Below, piece after piece: positions 27,332 to 35,165 of a DNA stretch of 64,000 nucleotides. Every line of letters starts with the position of its first letter. The first letter of the stretch is position 1. The stretch covers positions 5,898 to 69,897 of the forward strand of contig JBJMHZ010000036.1 in NCBI GenBank assembly GCA_045807125.1, in the 5' to 3' direction. The position numbers and the translations under genes are program-made. Source of the stretch: JBJMHZ01 sp045807125. GTDB taxonomy: Bacteria; Actinomycetota; Actinomycetes; JAWWOL01. The notes under the pieces are model-generated. The model had not been told where the DNA came from, did no database searches, and was given only the letters and a program-made list of their open reading frames with translations.

Positions 27332-28027
27332 TCAGCTCTCGACCCGCCCGGCCCGCAAGGAAGCCGGCGCTAGATCGGCGCCCGGGCCCGTCGTGAGGAC
27401 CACCGTCGCCCCGCCAGCCTCGACCGCCTGCAGGGTGCGCAGCGCCAGCAGCGCCGGGTTGTCCGCGACCATGCGGGCCGCGTTGGCGAGCGCCCGGGTC
27501 GCCGCGACCTCGCCGCGCGCCCGCTCGAGGGCCGCCAGCCCCTGCGCCCGCGCCGTCGCCGCCTCCGTCGCCGCGCGCCGCAGCTCGCTCGGCAGCATCA
27601 CGTCGCGCAGGGCCACGGACTCGACCGCGATGCCCACCTCGGCTGCAGGCTCGCTGACCGCCTCGACGATCCGCGCGCCCAGCACCGCACGGTCCGCCAG
27701 CAGCCCGTCGAGCGTTCTGGTGGCGACCTCCTCGCGAGCGGCGACCTGGAGCGCCCCGTACACGAACCCGTCGGGCTGCTCGACCGCCTCGTGCCATTGC
27801 CGGGGGTCGGCGACGCGGGTGCGGGCCAGCAGGCTGATCTTCACCGACAGTCCGTCGGCGGTGAGCACCTCCTGGCCGGCCACCGCGACCAGCCGCGACC
27901 GGACCGACACGCGCACGAAGCGCCGGCGGTAGCCCCGGCGCCGGTGCCGACCGGCTCCGAGCACCTCCCGGAAGCGCCCGTCCTTGTAGAGCAGGACGCG
28001 CTCCCACTCCTGGACGACGACCCGCAC
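27332..28027 (-). CDS. SPFH/Band 7 (slipin-like) protein
   Basis: A 231-residue Band 7 protein: VVVQEWERVLLYKDGRFREVLGAGRH at the start, then VRSRLVAVAGQEVLTADGLSVKISLLARTRVADP (SPFH core) and a helical tail with GIAVESVALRDVMLPSELRRAATEAATARAQGLAALERARGEVAATRALANAARM. It lacks the N-terminal membrane hairpin of classic slipins. Members scaffold membrane microdomains. Starts at GTG 28027 behind a GGAGC site. It is the last clearly host gene before the accessory region. Confidence 0.85.
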   Translation of the reverse strand: MRVVVQEWERVLLYKDGRFREVLGAGRHRRRGYRRRFVRVSVRSRLVAVAGQEVLTADGLSVKISLLARTRVADPRQWHEAVEQPDGFVYGALQVAAREEVATRTLDGLLADRAVLGARIVEAVSEPAAEVGIAVESVALRDVMLPSELRRAATEAATARAQGLAALERARGEVAATRALANAARMVADNPALLALRTLQAVEAGGATVVLTTGPGADLAPASLRAGRVES

Positions 28028-28340
28028 GGCTCCGCTCCTTTCTGCTCCTGGCTGTTCGTGGGCTGTTGCCGGCGGTTCTCGTCTGACCTGGCTGCTCCCG
28101 GCTGTTCCTTCCTTGCGGCGCCTGACCTTCGGGCGACCGACCGGGATGCGGCGCGACGAGCACCGGGGAGCGCCGAGGCACTGCTGCCGGACCCACCGCC
28201 GATGCCACGTCCCGGCCGATCTCGAGGGAGTCGAACCCGAAGCGTTTTGCAGACGCTGGCCACCAAAGGCGGCTCACGGCCATGAGCAGCACCCGCGGCG
28301 GCGATGCCGCCCGGCTGCGACCGTGCGCCTACGGAGAGTA

Positions 28341-28359
28341 CCGGCATTCCCGATGCCGG
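28341..28359. other. Perfect 7-bp inverted repeat (hairpin)
   Basis: CCGGCAT (28341-28347), 5-base loop, ATGCCGG (28353-28359). It lies in the 370-base stretch 28028-28395, where I find no gene. It could be an operator or part of a factor-independent stop, but no T-tract follows. Confidence 0.5.
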
Positions 28360-28395
28360 GCGACGCGGTTTCCACAGCCGTCGGCGGGGCGCTCG

Positions 28396-28461
28396 ATAGG
28401 TGCCCCGCCACGACGAGCGCTGTCTTTCGCAAGGCCTCGTCGATCATCTCGTCGCCGAGTC
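28396..28461 (-). pseudogene. Remnant of a CitE-like gene, C-terminal fragment
   Basis: Bases 28411-28459 match 40941-40989, inside the intact CitE-like gene, at 44 of 49 positions without gaps. The minus-strand reading is LGDEMIDEALRKTALVVAG against LGDEMIDEASRKMALVVAG in the intact protein. Homology stops abruptly just after 28461. No rest of the gene is nearby, so this is a relic of a second copy, or of a duplicated fragment, at the edge of the island. Confidence 0.75.
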
Positions 28462-28498
28462 TCGGCCACCTCCCCTCGCCTGACCCGCGGGTGCCGGG

Positions 28499-28643
28499 TC
28501 AGGCGGTGGTTCGTCGTCGGTGCCGGGGGTGGGTGCGGCCGTCGGGGGCGGTGGCGGTCCAGCCGCCGTGGTCGTCGGGGGCGAGTCGCCAGTGCTGCTC
28601 GTGGAGGAGGTGGTGGTGGTAGGCGCAGAGCAGGGCCAGGTTG
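28499..28643 (-). pseudogene. 13E12/DUF222 HNH endonuclease, C-terminal fragment (left of element)
   Basis: Minus-strand reading NLALLCAYHHHLLHEQHWRL, followed by about 25 more residues and a TGA at 28499, is the C-terminal half of the HNH motif of the 13E12-repeat/DUF222 family (usual form: TDLDNLALLCxxHHxxxH). It has no start; its 5' part is found beyond the right end of the integrated element, at 35166. The break falls on the CAGGTTG core at 28637-28643. Confidence 0.85.
28637..28643. other. Left attachment junction (attL-like), core CAGGTTG
   Basis: CAGGTTG here and at 35159-35165 are the only shared bases at the two edges of the element. Left of it is 13E12 gene sequence; right of it is element sequence that includes CTAGTC at 28655-28660, inverted relative to GACTAG at 35152-35157 beside the other core. 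The integrase gene starts 25 bases away, as in many serine-integrase elements. Confidence 0.75.
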
Positions 28644-28668
28644 ACCGCTTATCGCTAGTCTGCCCTCT

Positions 28669-30069
28669 GTGGCGATGGTGCGGGCGGCGGCCCTGTACGC
28701 GCGGATCTCCTCGGACCAGGAGGGCAGCGGCTTGGGCGTGGCCCGGCAGCTTGAAGACTGCCGCCGGCTGGCAGACTCGCTGGGTTGGACGGTGGCGGAG
28801 GAGTACGTGGACAACGACCTGTCCGCCTACTCGGGCAAGCGCCGGCCGGCCTACGAGCGGATGCTCGCCGACTTGGCCGAGGGCCGCCGCGACGCGGTGG
28901 TGGTCTATCACATCGACCGGCTGACCCGTCGGCCGATCGAGCTTGAGCAGTTCGTCGCGATCGTGGACGCCGCTCGGGTGCGGCACGTCCGGTTCGTCGT
29001 CGGCGACCTGGACATCGGCAACGGTGATGGGCTGCTGATGGCCCGTATCCTGGCCGCGATGGCCGCCAACGAGTCCGCGACGAAGAGCCGCCGAGTGCGA
29101 CGGAAGTTGGAGCAGGTCGCCGCGCAAGGCCGGCCGCACGGCGGTTCGCTGCGCCCGTTCGGCTACGACGACGACCGCATCACGATCCGCCACGACGAGG
29201 CCGAGGTGATCCGGCAGCTCGCGGCTCGGTTCATCGCCGGAGAGTCGCTACGGTCGCTGGCGACCTGGCTTGACGAGCAGGGCATCAAGACCGTGGCGGG
29301 CGGGACGTGGCGCACCCCGACACTGCGCACGATGCTGGCCTCGCCGCGGATCGCCGGGCTGCGGCAGCACCGCGGCCAGGTCGTCGGCAAGGCGGCATGG
29401 GAACCCATCATCAGCGAGCAAGACCATGAGCGGGTGCTGACCCGGCTGGACCAGCAAGCCGCCTCGGGCCGCTGCGCGCCGCGCCGCTACCTGCTGACCG
29501 GGCTGCTGCGCTGCGGCCGGTGTGGGAACCGCCTTTACTCCTCCGCGCGGGAGGCGACCCGCCGCTACGTCTGCTCCGCCGGCCCGGACCATGGCGGCTG
29601 CGGTCGGCTAAGCGTCATCGCCGCGCCCGTCGAGGACCTCATCGCCAAGGCCGTGCTGTACCGGCTCGATACACCCGACCTGGCGCGGGCACTGGCGGGT
29701 CGCGCGGCCGGGGATGCCGAGGTTGCCGCGCTGGCGGAGCAGCTCACGACCGATAGGGCGCAGCTGGACGAGCTCGCCGAGGCGTACGGGACCAAGCAGA
29801 TCACCATGCGGGACTGGCTGACCGCGAAGAAGCCGATCGAGGACCGCATCGCTGACCGCGAGCGGCGGCTTCGCCGCGCTACCGATACCACCGCGCTCGA
29901 GGGCCTGCCGGGAACCGGCGCGGAGCTAGGCGAGCGGTGGGCCGGGCTCAACCTCACGCGGCAGCACGCCATCGTCGCCGCGATCCTCGACCACGCCGTC
30001 ATCGGTCCCGGCCGGCCCGGCGCCAAGGGGCTCGACGCGAGCCGCGTTCAGCCCGTGTGGCGGCTGTAG
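28669..30069 (+). CDS. Large serine recombinase (integrase)
   Basis: A 466-residue site-specific recombinase. Residues 7-150 form the resolvase domain: ALYARISSD holds the nucleophilic Ser, followed by RQLEDCRRLADSLGW, VVYHIDRLTRRP and the helix region NGDGLLMARILAAMAANESATKSRRVRR. The 'recombinase' DNA-binding domain covers about 160-280 (SLRPFGYDDDRI, IAGESLRSLATWLDEQGI), then a zinc ribbon (LLRCGRCGNRLYSS...YVCSAG...CGRLS) and a C-terminal coiled coil. Length is typical for integrases of small actinobacterial elements and phages. GTG 28669 or ATG 28675 may be the start. It sits beside attL. Confidence 0.93.
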   Translation: MAMVRAAALYARISSDQEGSGLGVARQLEDCRRLADSLGWTVAEEYVDNDLSAYSGKRRPAYERMLADLAEGRRDAVVVYHIDRLTRRPIELEQFVAIVDAARVRHVRFVVGDLDIGNGDGLLMARILAAMAANESATKSRRVRRKLEQVAAQGRPHGGSLRPFGYDDDRITIRHDEAEVIRQLAARFIAGESLRSLATWLDEQGIKTVAGGTWRTPTLRTMLASPRIAGLRQHRGQVVGKAAWEPIISEQDHERVLTRLDQQAASGRCAPRRYLLTGLLRCGRCGNRLYSSAREATRRYVCSAGPDHGGCGRLSVIAAPVEDLIAKAVLYRLDTPDLARALAGRAAGDAEVAALAEQLTTDRAQLDELAEAYGTKQITMRDWLTAKKPIEDRIADRERRLRRATDTTALEGLPGTGAELGERWAGLNLTRQHAIVAAILDHAVIGPGRPGAKGLDASRVQPVWRL

Positions 30070-30249
30070 GCGGGCGGCGTCCGGTCCGGCGGGGCGCGTC
30101 CGCGCCCCCGCCGCCCGGCCCGCCGCGCCACCCAGCAGGTCGCGCACCCGAGCGACCGTCGCCTCGTCGGTCACCTTCACCGGCACGCCCTGCGCCGCGC
30201 ACGACCGCTCAACGAAGGCCCGCACCAGCTCGGGATCTATGCGGCCCAT
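29926..30249 (-). CDS. Small element-encoded protein of unknown function
   Basis: A 107-residue reading frame starting MGRIDPELVRAFVERSCAAQGVPVKVTDEATVARVRDLLGG. The first 45 residues look protein-like (balanced composition, predicted helices); the rest is Arg/Pro/Gly-rich and overlaps the 3' end of the convergent integrase gene by 144 bases. Its ATG lies 10 bases before the TAG that ends the rep frame, so it would be coupled to rep translation. The function is unknown. Confidence 0.5.
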   Translation of the reverse strand: MGRIDPELVRAFVERSCAAQGVPVKVTDEATVARVRDLLGGAAGRAAGARTRPAGPDAARLQPPHGLNAARVEPLGAGPAGTDDGVVEDRGDDGVLPREVEPGPPLA

Positions 30250-31055
30250 TGCGCCCACACCGCCGGCGGACCCTGCCAGTCCAGCTCGTCCGAGGATCGC
30301 CACACTCGCTCAGGAGTCGAGCCCATCCGCTCGGATGCCTGCGTCAGCAGGTCATCGACCGTCCGGCCCCGGATCGTCTCGCTGCGTGGCTGGAAGCCTT
30401 GCGCGACCTCGTAGCGGTGCAGCCCTCCGGCGGCTGACAGCTCCTTGGCGACGTACTTGGACAGTTACCGCGCCGCCAGCCGGCCCTGGTGCAGGGACGT
30501 GGAGCCAACCGGGAGGTCATCAAGCCGTTTGATGTGAACGAACCCGCGCCCCCACGCCGTCTCGATGAGACTCCGCTTGATATACCGGCCGGCCGCGAAG
30601 TGCAGGTGCAGCCCGTGCCCGGACTTGTGCCACTCCGGCACCCACAAGTACGGGAAGGCCCGCCCACCCAACGCGGAGCGCAGGTCGCGGAAGAACTCGG
30701 CCACATCCGCCCGGACCTGATGGGGGTCGTGGCAGCCCTCGCCCGCGTAGGTCAGGGTGCCGAGCCGGTTCAGCCGGTTCGCCGCGCAGTAGCGGCGCAC
30801 CTTCCCCCGCGCCCGCCGCCCCGCCTCGGCGGCGGCCCGCTCCGGATCGGCGGCCGGCCCGCCCTTGCCCACCGGCGGACGACGCCGCGCCACCCAGCAC
30901 CCGCCGCCCTCGCCGGCGTCCGGATACAACGACAACGACCAACCAGCCCGCAACACCGCGCGGCGGGACGACGACACGGAGGACACCAGGCACCCCAGGC
31001 AGGACAGGCCGACAGGACTGTCGGCCCCGCCCGGCGAACCGGCGAGCCGCCTCAA
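30237..31055 (-). pseudogene. Rolling-circle replication-associated protein (Rep), interrupted by in-frame TAA
   Basis: The frame encodes RRYCAANRLNRLGTLTYAG, FFRDLRSALGGRAFPYLWVPEWHKSGHGLHLHFAAGRYI (with an HUH-like HLH) and WGRGFVHIKRL, as in actinobacterial rolling-circle replication-associated proteins of integrative elements. At 30465-30467 a TAA interrupts LHQGRLAAR-stop; the same frame then continues LSKYVAKELSAAGGLHRYEVAQGF to a TAG at 30237. One base change from a Tyr codon would explain it. The upstream start is unclear (GTG 30956 or further up). The truncated product would lack its C-terminal 75 residues. Confidence 0.75.
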
Positions 31056-31440
31056 GGTTGAGCGCCTAGACCACGTGCGCGAGGCGGGGCCCTAGCCACC
31101 TGTGGGTCGCGTACCACACCGCGTCGCATCTGCCGGCTGGGCCCTCCCGCCGCGCGGCGGGTTCTTCTACTCCCGGGCCAGGAGCATCAACTCCGATGGG
31201 GTGGCCCACCGGTGCCGGTTACCGACGACGAGACTGCCACGCCAGCGACGACGAGGCGGGCACGACACGCCAACCACTACCGCGCCAAGGCCCCGCCACC
31301 ACGAGGGAGCCGCACCGGCCCCCGCCGCGTCCAGGGCGCTACGCGGCCTCCGGCGGACCCTGGACCCGGCGGGCACCGGCACGGCTGTCAGCAGACCGCC
31401 GGGGCCGGCCGGGGTGAGTGATGGATCGAGCGCTCGCGGC
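31056..31440. other. Gap without a supported gene
   Basis: This 385-base stretch separates rep from the DUF6907 gene. I see one strong GC hairpin (listed separately) and several shadow frames. A minus-strand frame ending in RWATPSELMLLARE at about 31167 looks somewhat protein-like but has no clear start. Confidence 0.4.
31146..31168 (+). terminator. Possible intrinsic terminator
   Basis: CCCGCCG (31146-31152), a 2-base loop, CGGCGGG (31155-31161), followed by TTCTTCT. The perfect stem and T-rich run fit a plus-strand terminator, but no plus-strand gene ends close upstream. Confidence 0.4.
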
Positions 31441-31857
31441 TCACGCGGTCGCGAGCCCTTCGAGCACGTCCGCCAGCCGGACGAGCGCGGCAGCCAGCGA
31501 GCGGGTGCTGCCGGTGCTGAGCGCCATGTACTGCTCATCGCTGCGCCCCAGCACCACCACTGGATCGACCATGCCGGGTTCCTTCACGCCGTGAGCGAGG
31601 AACGGCACGGCAGCCGCGCCGTCCCCGGTCACGCCCAGCGGTGCGGTGGAGTGCTGCGCGGGATGGTCGGCCGTGCCCTCGGCGTCCTGGTCGACGCACC
31701 ACGGCGGGCAGGGATCGAGGGCATGCCAATCTGTAGCCACGGGGCTCGCCTCCTGGTAGGCGGGTTCCGAGGCTCCGGTCGACGTTCCCGCGTCGGCCGG
31801 AGCCGCCTTGTCGAGTGATCGGGCTCCAACTCCCGACGACTGTACGGGTTTTGGCAT
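31441..31857 (-). CDS. DUF6907-like protein
   Basis: A 138-residue protein with DPCPPWCVDQDAEGTADHPAQHSTAP (CxxxC then D/H spacing), VPFL and a C-terminal DEQYMALSTGSTRSLAAALVRLADVLEGLA helix. This layout fits the DUF6907 family found on actinobacterial integrative elements; the Cys/His cluster may bind zinc. The function is unknown. ATG 31857 is the only good start. Divergent from the HTH gene (31889), with 31 bases between starts, so the two share a compact promoter region. Confidence 0.7.
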   Translation of the reverse strand: MPKPVQSSGVGARSLDKAAPADAGTSTGASEPAYQEASPVATDWHALDPCPPWCVDQDAEGTADHPAQHSTAPLGVTGDGAAAVPFLAHGVKEPGMVDPVVVLGRSDEQYMALSTGSTRSLAAALVRLADVLEGLATA

Positions 31858-31888
31858 GCGGTGTGTGAAGGGTCGCTAGGTTGCCGCC

Positions 31889-32212
31889 GTGACCCACCAC
31901 CTGGTCGGCATGGCCGAGGTCGCCGAACTGCTCGGCGTCGGCCGCCAACGCGCCCACGAGCTGACCCGCCGACCGGACTTCCCCGCGCCCCAAGCCCGCC
32001 TCAAGGCCGGAGCCATCTGGCTGCGCGAGGACGTCGAACGCTGGCTCGCCGAGAGCGGCGAACGACGCCCCGGCCGACCCCGCGCAAGGACTGAGCGGGG
32101 CGGCCGGCTGCTCCGAGCTTCGTTGCTACTTCAAGTCAAGCAGGACCTTCGTCGTCTTCAGGTTGCGCTAACGCCCGAAAGAAGGCGAAGGAGCCAGAGA
32201 CCCAAGCACTGA
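31889..32212 (+). CDS. AlpA/MerR-like helix-turn-helix protein (possible excision or control protein)
   Basis: A 107-residue protein whose first 65 residues (HHLVGMAEVAELLGVGRQRAHELTRRPDFPAPQARLKAGAIWLREDVERWLAE) form a winged-helix DNA-binding domain of the AlpA/Xis type. After RRPGRPR the composition changes and the frame runs 77 bases antisense into the 3' end of the NACHT gene; the native protein probably ended near residue 70 and this tail was gained when the NACHT cargo was joined. It likely regulates the element. GTG 31889 is the start. Confidence 0.75.
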   Translation: MTHHLVGMAEVAELLGVGRQRAHELTRRPDFPAPQARLKAGAIWLREDVERWLAESGERRPGRPRARTERGGRLLRASLLLQVKQDLRRLQVALTPERRRRSQRPKH

Positions 32213-35081
32213 GCATAGCCGAGATATGCGGTCGCATAGCGACCCTTCGCCACACTTCCTCAATGTTGGCTTCCTCCGTCAATCCAAGGTTAGGAGACAG
32301 AACCTTGACGATCTCTACTAGCTGAGCGTGGCGGGTGATCTTCGTTGCGCCCCGCGCCTGCCGGCTGGACTCTGCCTCTATGCATCCCAGTACGATAGCG
32401 CCTTCGAGGGCCCCATTCCTCAACACCACCGGGCACCTTCTACCCTCGGTGCGAAACTGACGCAGCATGTTCCGAGGCGGCAGTGGAAAATAATCCTCGC
32501 GGACGAGATTGGCAAACTGATCGAGGAGCCGCATTGCAATTTCTGGGCGCAGAACGTGCGGATAGAGAAATCCTAGCCCCCACCCGCCGAGCAACCTAAG
32601 CATGGAGGTACGTCCTCGACTGCCACGAATGAGAAGTCGCTCATCGAGGCTCGCAAAAGGCAAGTGCTGCAGGTACTCGTCCAGCTCCATCAGTCCGTGC
32701 TCAAGCGCTAAGCGCGCCACTTTGTCGTGATACCGGATATCCTGCACTCCTTCGAAGAGCTTAGGCAAGTATATGTTTCTCCATTCGATCCACCATCTCC
32801 GTAGCGCGTCATCGACCAGGTGGGTCATAGCCGCGTAAGCAACAACCTCCGGGTACGCAGCGAGTTCCAACGCTCGCTCACGACGTTCGACTCGCTCAGA
32901 CTCGTCTCGGATCGGATGCCAGAGGTACTCTTCAAGCGCCTGGGCAACTACCTTTCGTCCACGCGGTAGACAGAGTAGCAACTGACCCAATGGAAACACG
33001 GGGATAACAATCGTGTTCTGGTGTATCTCCTCTCCGTCTGGATGAAGTTCACGGTAGTCGAAGTGTTCCTCAACGGCGAGTGCTGTTAGCCGTCTGATCA
33101 AAGATGGCGCGACCAGTGTCGCCTGAAGGCAGCGTGCAGCGAAGTCCAGGAGGTTTCGGCGCGAGTCCGAATTGACGGGCCGTCGCTCCGCTAGGTCAAG
33201 TATCCTAGCGATGACGCGCGTCGCTCCTTGATCCTTGATCTTTTCGGAGATTTGAACCGTGAGCTGCCCGACCATGTCCCATTCGGACGCCTCTAGATGA
33301 GATCCGAGAAATTCCGCGACATCTTCCGGTGTATCCACCTTCCTCACTAGGTTGAATGCGCAAAAATACTCGAGGAACGTCCGGTGAGTAAAGGTGTACA
33401 GGCGTTCACCTGAATCGGTCGACCCCGCGTCAGCGAGAACCCATGCACGTTGTCGACAGTGCTTCACAAACTCCTCAGCAGCGCGTCGGGCGTGACTCTC
33501 GGATTCGTACCTATCTGGAACTAGGTATTTCACAGTCTGGTCAATAAGCGAGTCCTCAGTCACTCCGGTCTCAGCTTGGCCCTCTGTAAACATCCAGTAC
33601 GCGAGGTGCATAATCGCGTTGTCTAGCTCGCTAGCCAGCTCGAGGGGCGCGTTGATGCCCCGCGAACGGTCCCATTTCTTGAAGAGCAGCTTGGCGCACT
33701 CCTCGTACAAGTTGAGACGGCTCTCGGGGATGTAGTTCAGCCCTCGGTAGAGAACGCACATAAGCGACAGTAAGAGCGGGCTCCGACGAAGATCTTGGAC
33801 AGTCTCGCTCTCAGAGAGGAACGCGCGCACCAATTCCTCAAGTTCGCTCGAACGCTCCGCAGGGAGTGCAACCGAAAACCAGCGTCGGACGTACTTTGCA
33901 ATCGCCGCCTCATCAAAGTCGATCAACTCACAACGAACGAATTCAGTACGTGATAAAGGTGCCTGGTCATAGCCCACTACGCGAGAGGTAACTAGGACAG
34001 GCGCCGCAGGGTAGAGTTCACAGAAGGACTCGACAGCCTCTCTCACATCACGACGCTTACTTGTCTCAAGAAGTTCATCCAAGCCGTCAAAAACCACAAT
34101 CGCTCTACCGCTCAGCAGCAATTGGTTCACGAAACCGGCGGGTGGTGGCGTCTGGCATCTGCTATTCAGCGATGCTTCCAAGTGTTGCACAATCGAGCGA
34201 GACTCGTCGAAGTCCTTGACGTAACTACGAAGCGTTACGACGAAAGGTATGGATTCGCGCGTTTTGGCAAGTTGATAAACGATAACACCTGCCGTTGTAG
34301 ACTTTCCTGCGCCGGGACTACCCAGCAACACGGACCTTCTGTAGTTAGTCACGAGATGAAGAGGCGAGGCCAAGTCTTTTTCCGAAGCAGTTATTCGGGG
34401 CTGGACGTATATGTCATCTACGGGTATCTTACGTTCCGTATCTAAATCTGGAAGCGTGATAACGCTGTAATGTCTCAGCAAGTAGTTAACGTACGTGTCA
34501 AGATATCGCTCGCGCGTCTCGTCCGGAACACGCTGCTCGGGGGTGAGCGCCGCGACGTGACGCTCGATGCTACGCAATGTTGCTACCGCGCTACTTATAC
34601 CAGCGACGGCTTGTATTTGAAAACGCGCACCTTGGTCAACCACCATCAAGCGATCTAATGTCAGCGCGCAGGCGGCATCTATCGCCTGCGCCAATTGTGA
34701 GGATAGCGTTGAGCTCGTCGGAACCTCGGGAAACTTCGTACGGAACAGCAGCCGTACGGATTCCTTCACACGCTCTGCTTCCGCCTCAGGTTGCTCGAGC
34801 AAGCGGACCGTCAGAAGTTCGTACACGAGAACTTGCACTTCCCGATCATTCAACCATTCGGCAATTTCATCAAGGTTACGAATGTTTTCATCAATACTCA
34901 GCGGTAGTTCATAGAGCGCGGCATTGGCGATCTCCACGCTGTCAAGCGTCTCTGCTGTGAATCGATCCAACGAGGGAAATTTGGTACCGCTTCCGTGCGC
35001 AGCGTGGGCGGATGAGAGCGCCAACTGCCAGAGGGCCGAGGACGCGAGGCCTTCTAGGATCGTACTTACAGCTTCTAACAC
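32136..35081 (-). CDS. NACHT-domain NTPase, NLR-like candidate antiphage protein
   Basis: About 981 residues. An N-terminal region of roughly 220 residues (mostly helical, no recognised effector) precedes the NACHT module: Walker A GSPGAGKSTTA (Lys near 260), Walker B IVVFDGLDEL (near 332), sensor LVTSR (near 365), then helical and winged-helix parts including SPLLLSLMCVLYR and FTHRTFLEYFCAFNL (near 565), a hallmark of NACHT proteins. The last 400 residues are helical, without clear LRR or TPR repeats. GTG 35081 has GGGAGG five bases upstream; GTG 35093 is the alternative. GC is near 50%, far below its neighbours, so it is foreign cargo. Bacterial NACHT proteins of this size protect against phage; a defence role here is inferred. 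Confidence 0.88.
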   Translation of the reverse strand: MLEAVSTILEGLASSALWQLALSSAHAAHGSGTKFPSLDRFTAETLDSVEIANAALYELPLSIDENIRNLDEIAEWLNDREVQVLVYELLTVRLLEQPEAEAERVKESVRLLFRTKFPEVPTSSTLSSQLAQAIDAACALTLDRLMVVDQGARFQIQAVAGISSAVATLRSIERHVAALTPEQRVPDETRERYLDTYVNYLLRHYSVITLPDLDTERKIPVDDIYVQPRITASEKDLASPLHLVTNYRRSVLLGSPGAGKSTTAGVIVYQLAKTRESIPFVVTLRSYVKDFDESRSIVQHLEASLNSRCQTPPPAGFVNQLLLSGRAIVVFDGLDELLETSKRRDVREAVESFCELYPAAPVLVTSRVVGYDQAPLSRTEFVRCELIDFDEAAIAKYVRRWFSVALPAERSSELEELVRAFLSESETVQDLRRSPLLLSLMCVLYRGLNYIPESRLNLYEECAKLLFKKWDRSRGINAPLELASELDNAIMHLAYWMFTEGQAETGVTEDSLIDQTVKYLVPDRYESESHARRAAEEFVKHCRQRAWVLADAGSTDSGERLYTFTHRTFLEYFCAFNLVRKVDTPEDVAEFLGSHLEASEWDMVGQLTVQISEKIKDQGATRVIARILDLAERRPVNSDSRRNLLDFAARCLQATLVAPSLIRRLTALAVEEHFDYRELHPDGEEIHQNTIVIPVFPLGQLLLCLPRGRKVVAQALEEYLWHPIRDESERVERRERALELAAYPEVVAYAAMTHLVDDALRRWWIEWRNIYLPKLFEGVQDIRYHDKVARLALEHGLMELDEYLQHLPFASLDERLLIRGSRGRTSMLRLLGGWGLGFLYPHVLRPEIAMRLLDQFANLVREDYFPLPPRNMLRQFRTEGRRCPVVLRNGALEGAIVLGCIEAESSRQARGATKITRHAQLVEIVKVLSPNLGLTEEANIEEVWRRVAMRPHISAMLSAWVSGSFAFFRALAQPEDDEGPA

Positions 35082-35158
35082 CGGACCTCCCACGTCGCGG
35101 TGAGGGACGCGACCGATGTTAGACCTACCGACTCCATGTGGATGTACTCGCGACTAGT

Positions 35159-35165
35159 CAGGTTG
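35159..35165. other. Right attachment junction (attR-like), core CAGGTTG
   Basis: The core is preceded by element sequence GCGACTAGT and followed by TCCAGGTCGGTG, which encodes part of TDLD of the 13E12 gene on the minus strand. The NACHT start lies about 78 bases to the left. Confidence 0.75.

Larger units (their letters stand above)
28637..35165. mobile_element. Serine-integrase element carrying a NACHT NTPase
   Basis: A 6.5-kb insertion bounded by 7-bp CAGGTTG cores. Contents: serine integrase (+), small hypothetical (-), broken rolling-circle rep (-), DUF6907 protein (-), AlpA-like HTH (+), NACHT NTPase (-). Removing it and one core rejoins ...RTDLDNL with ALLCAYHHHLLHE..., the HNH motif of a 13E12 gene, in frame. 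It has no FtsK/TraB-like transfer gene and its rep is interrupted, so it may no longer move by itself. GC falls sharply from about 32.1 kb to 35.1 kb (NACHT cargo). Confidence 0.85.

Noticed and set aside
28213..28286. tRNA-Cys-like sequence on the minus strand (AGCGT-CTGCAAA-ACGCT with GGTTCGACTCC)
   Set aside because: The anticodon arm is perfect, but there is no variable loop, the T stem has only three pairs and no acceptor stem can pair; most likely coincidence or a very degraded relic.
35094..35158. Promoter for the NACHT gene between its start and attR
   Set aside because: TCTAAC-like and other AT-containing hexamers exist, but no -35/-10 pair with good spacing could be defended.
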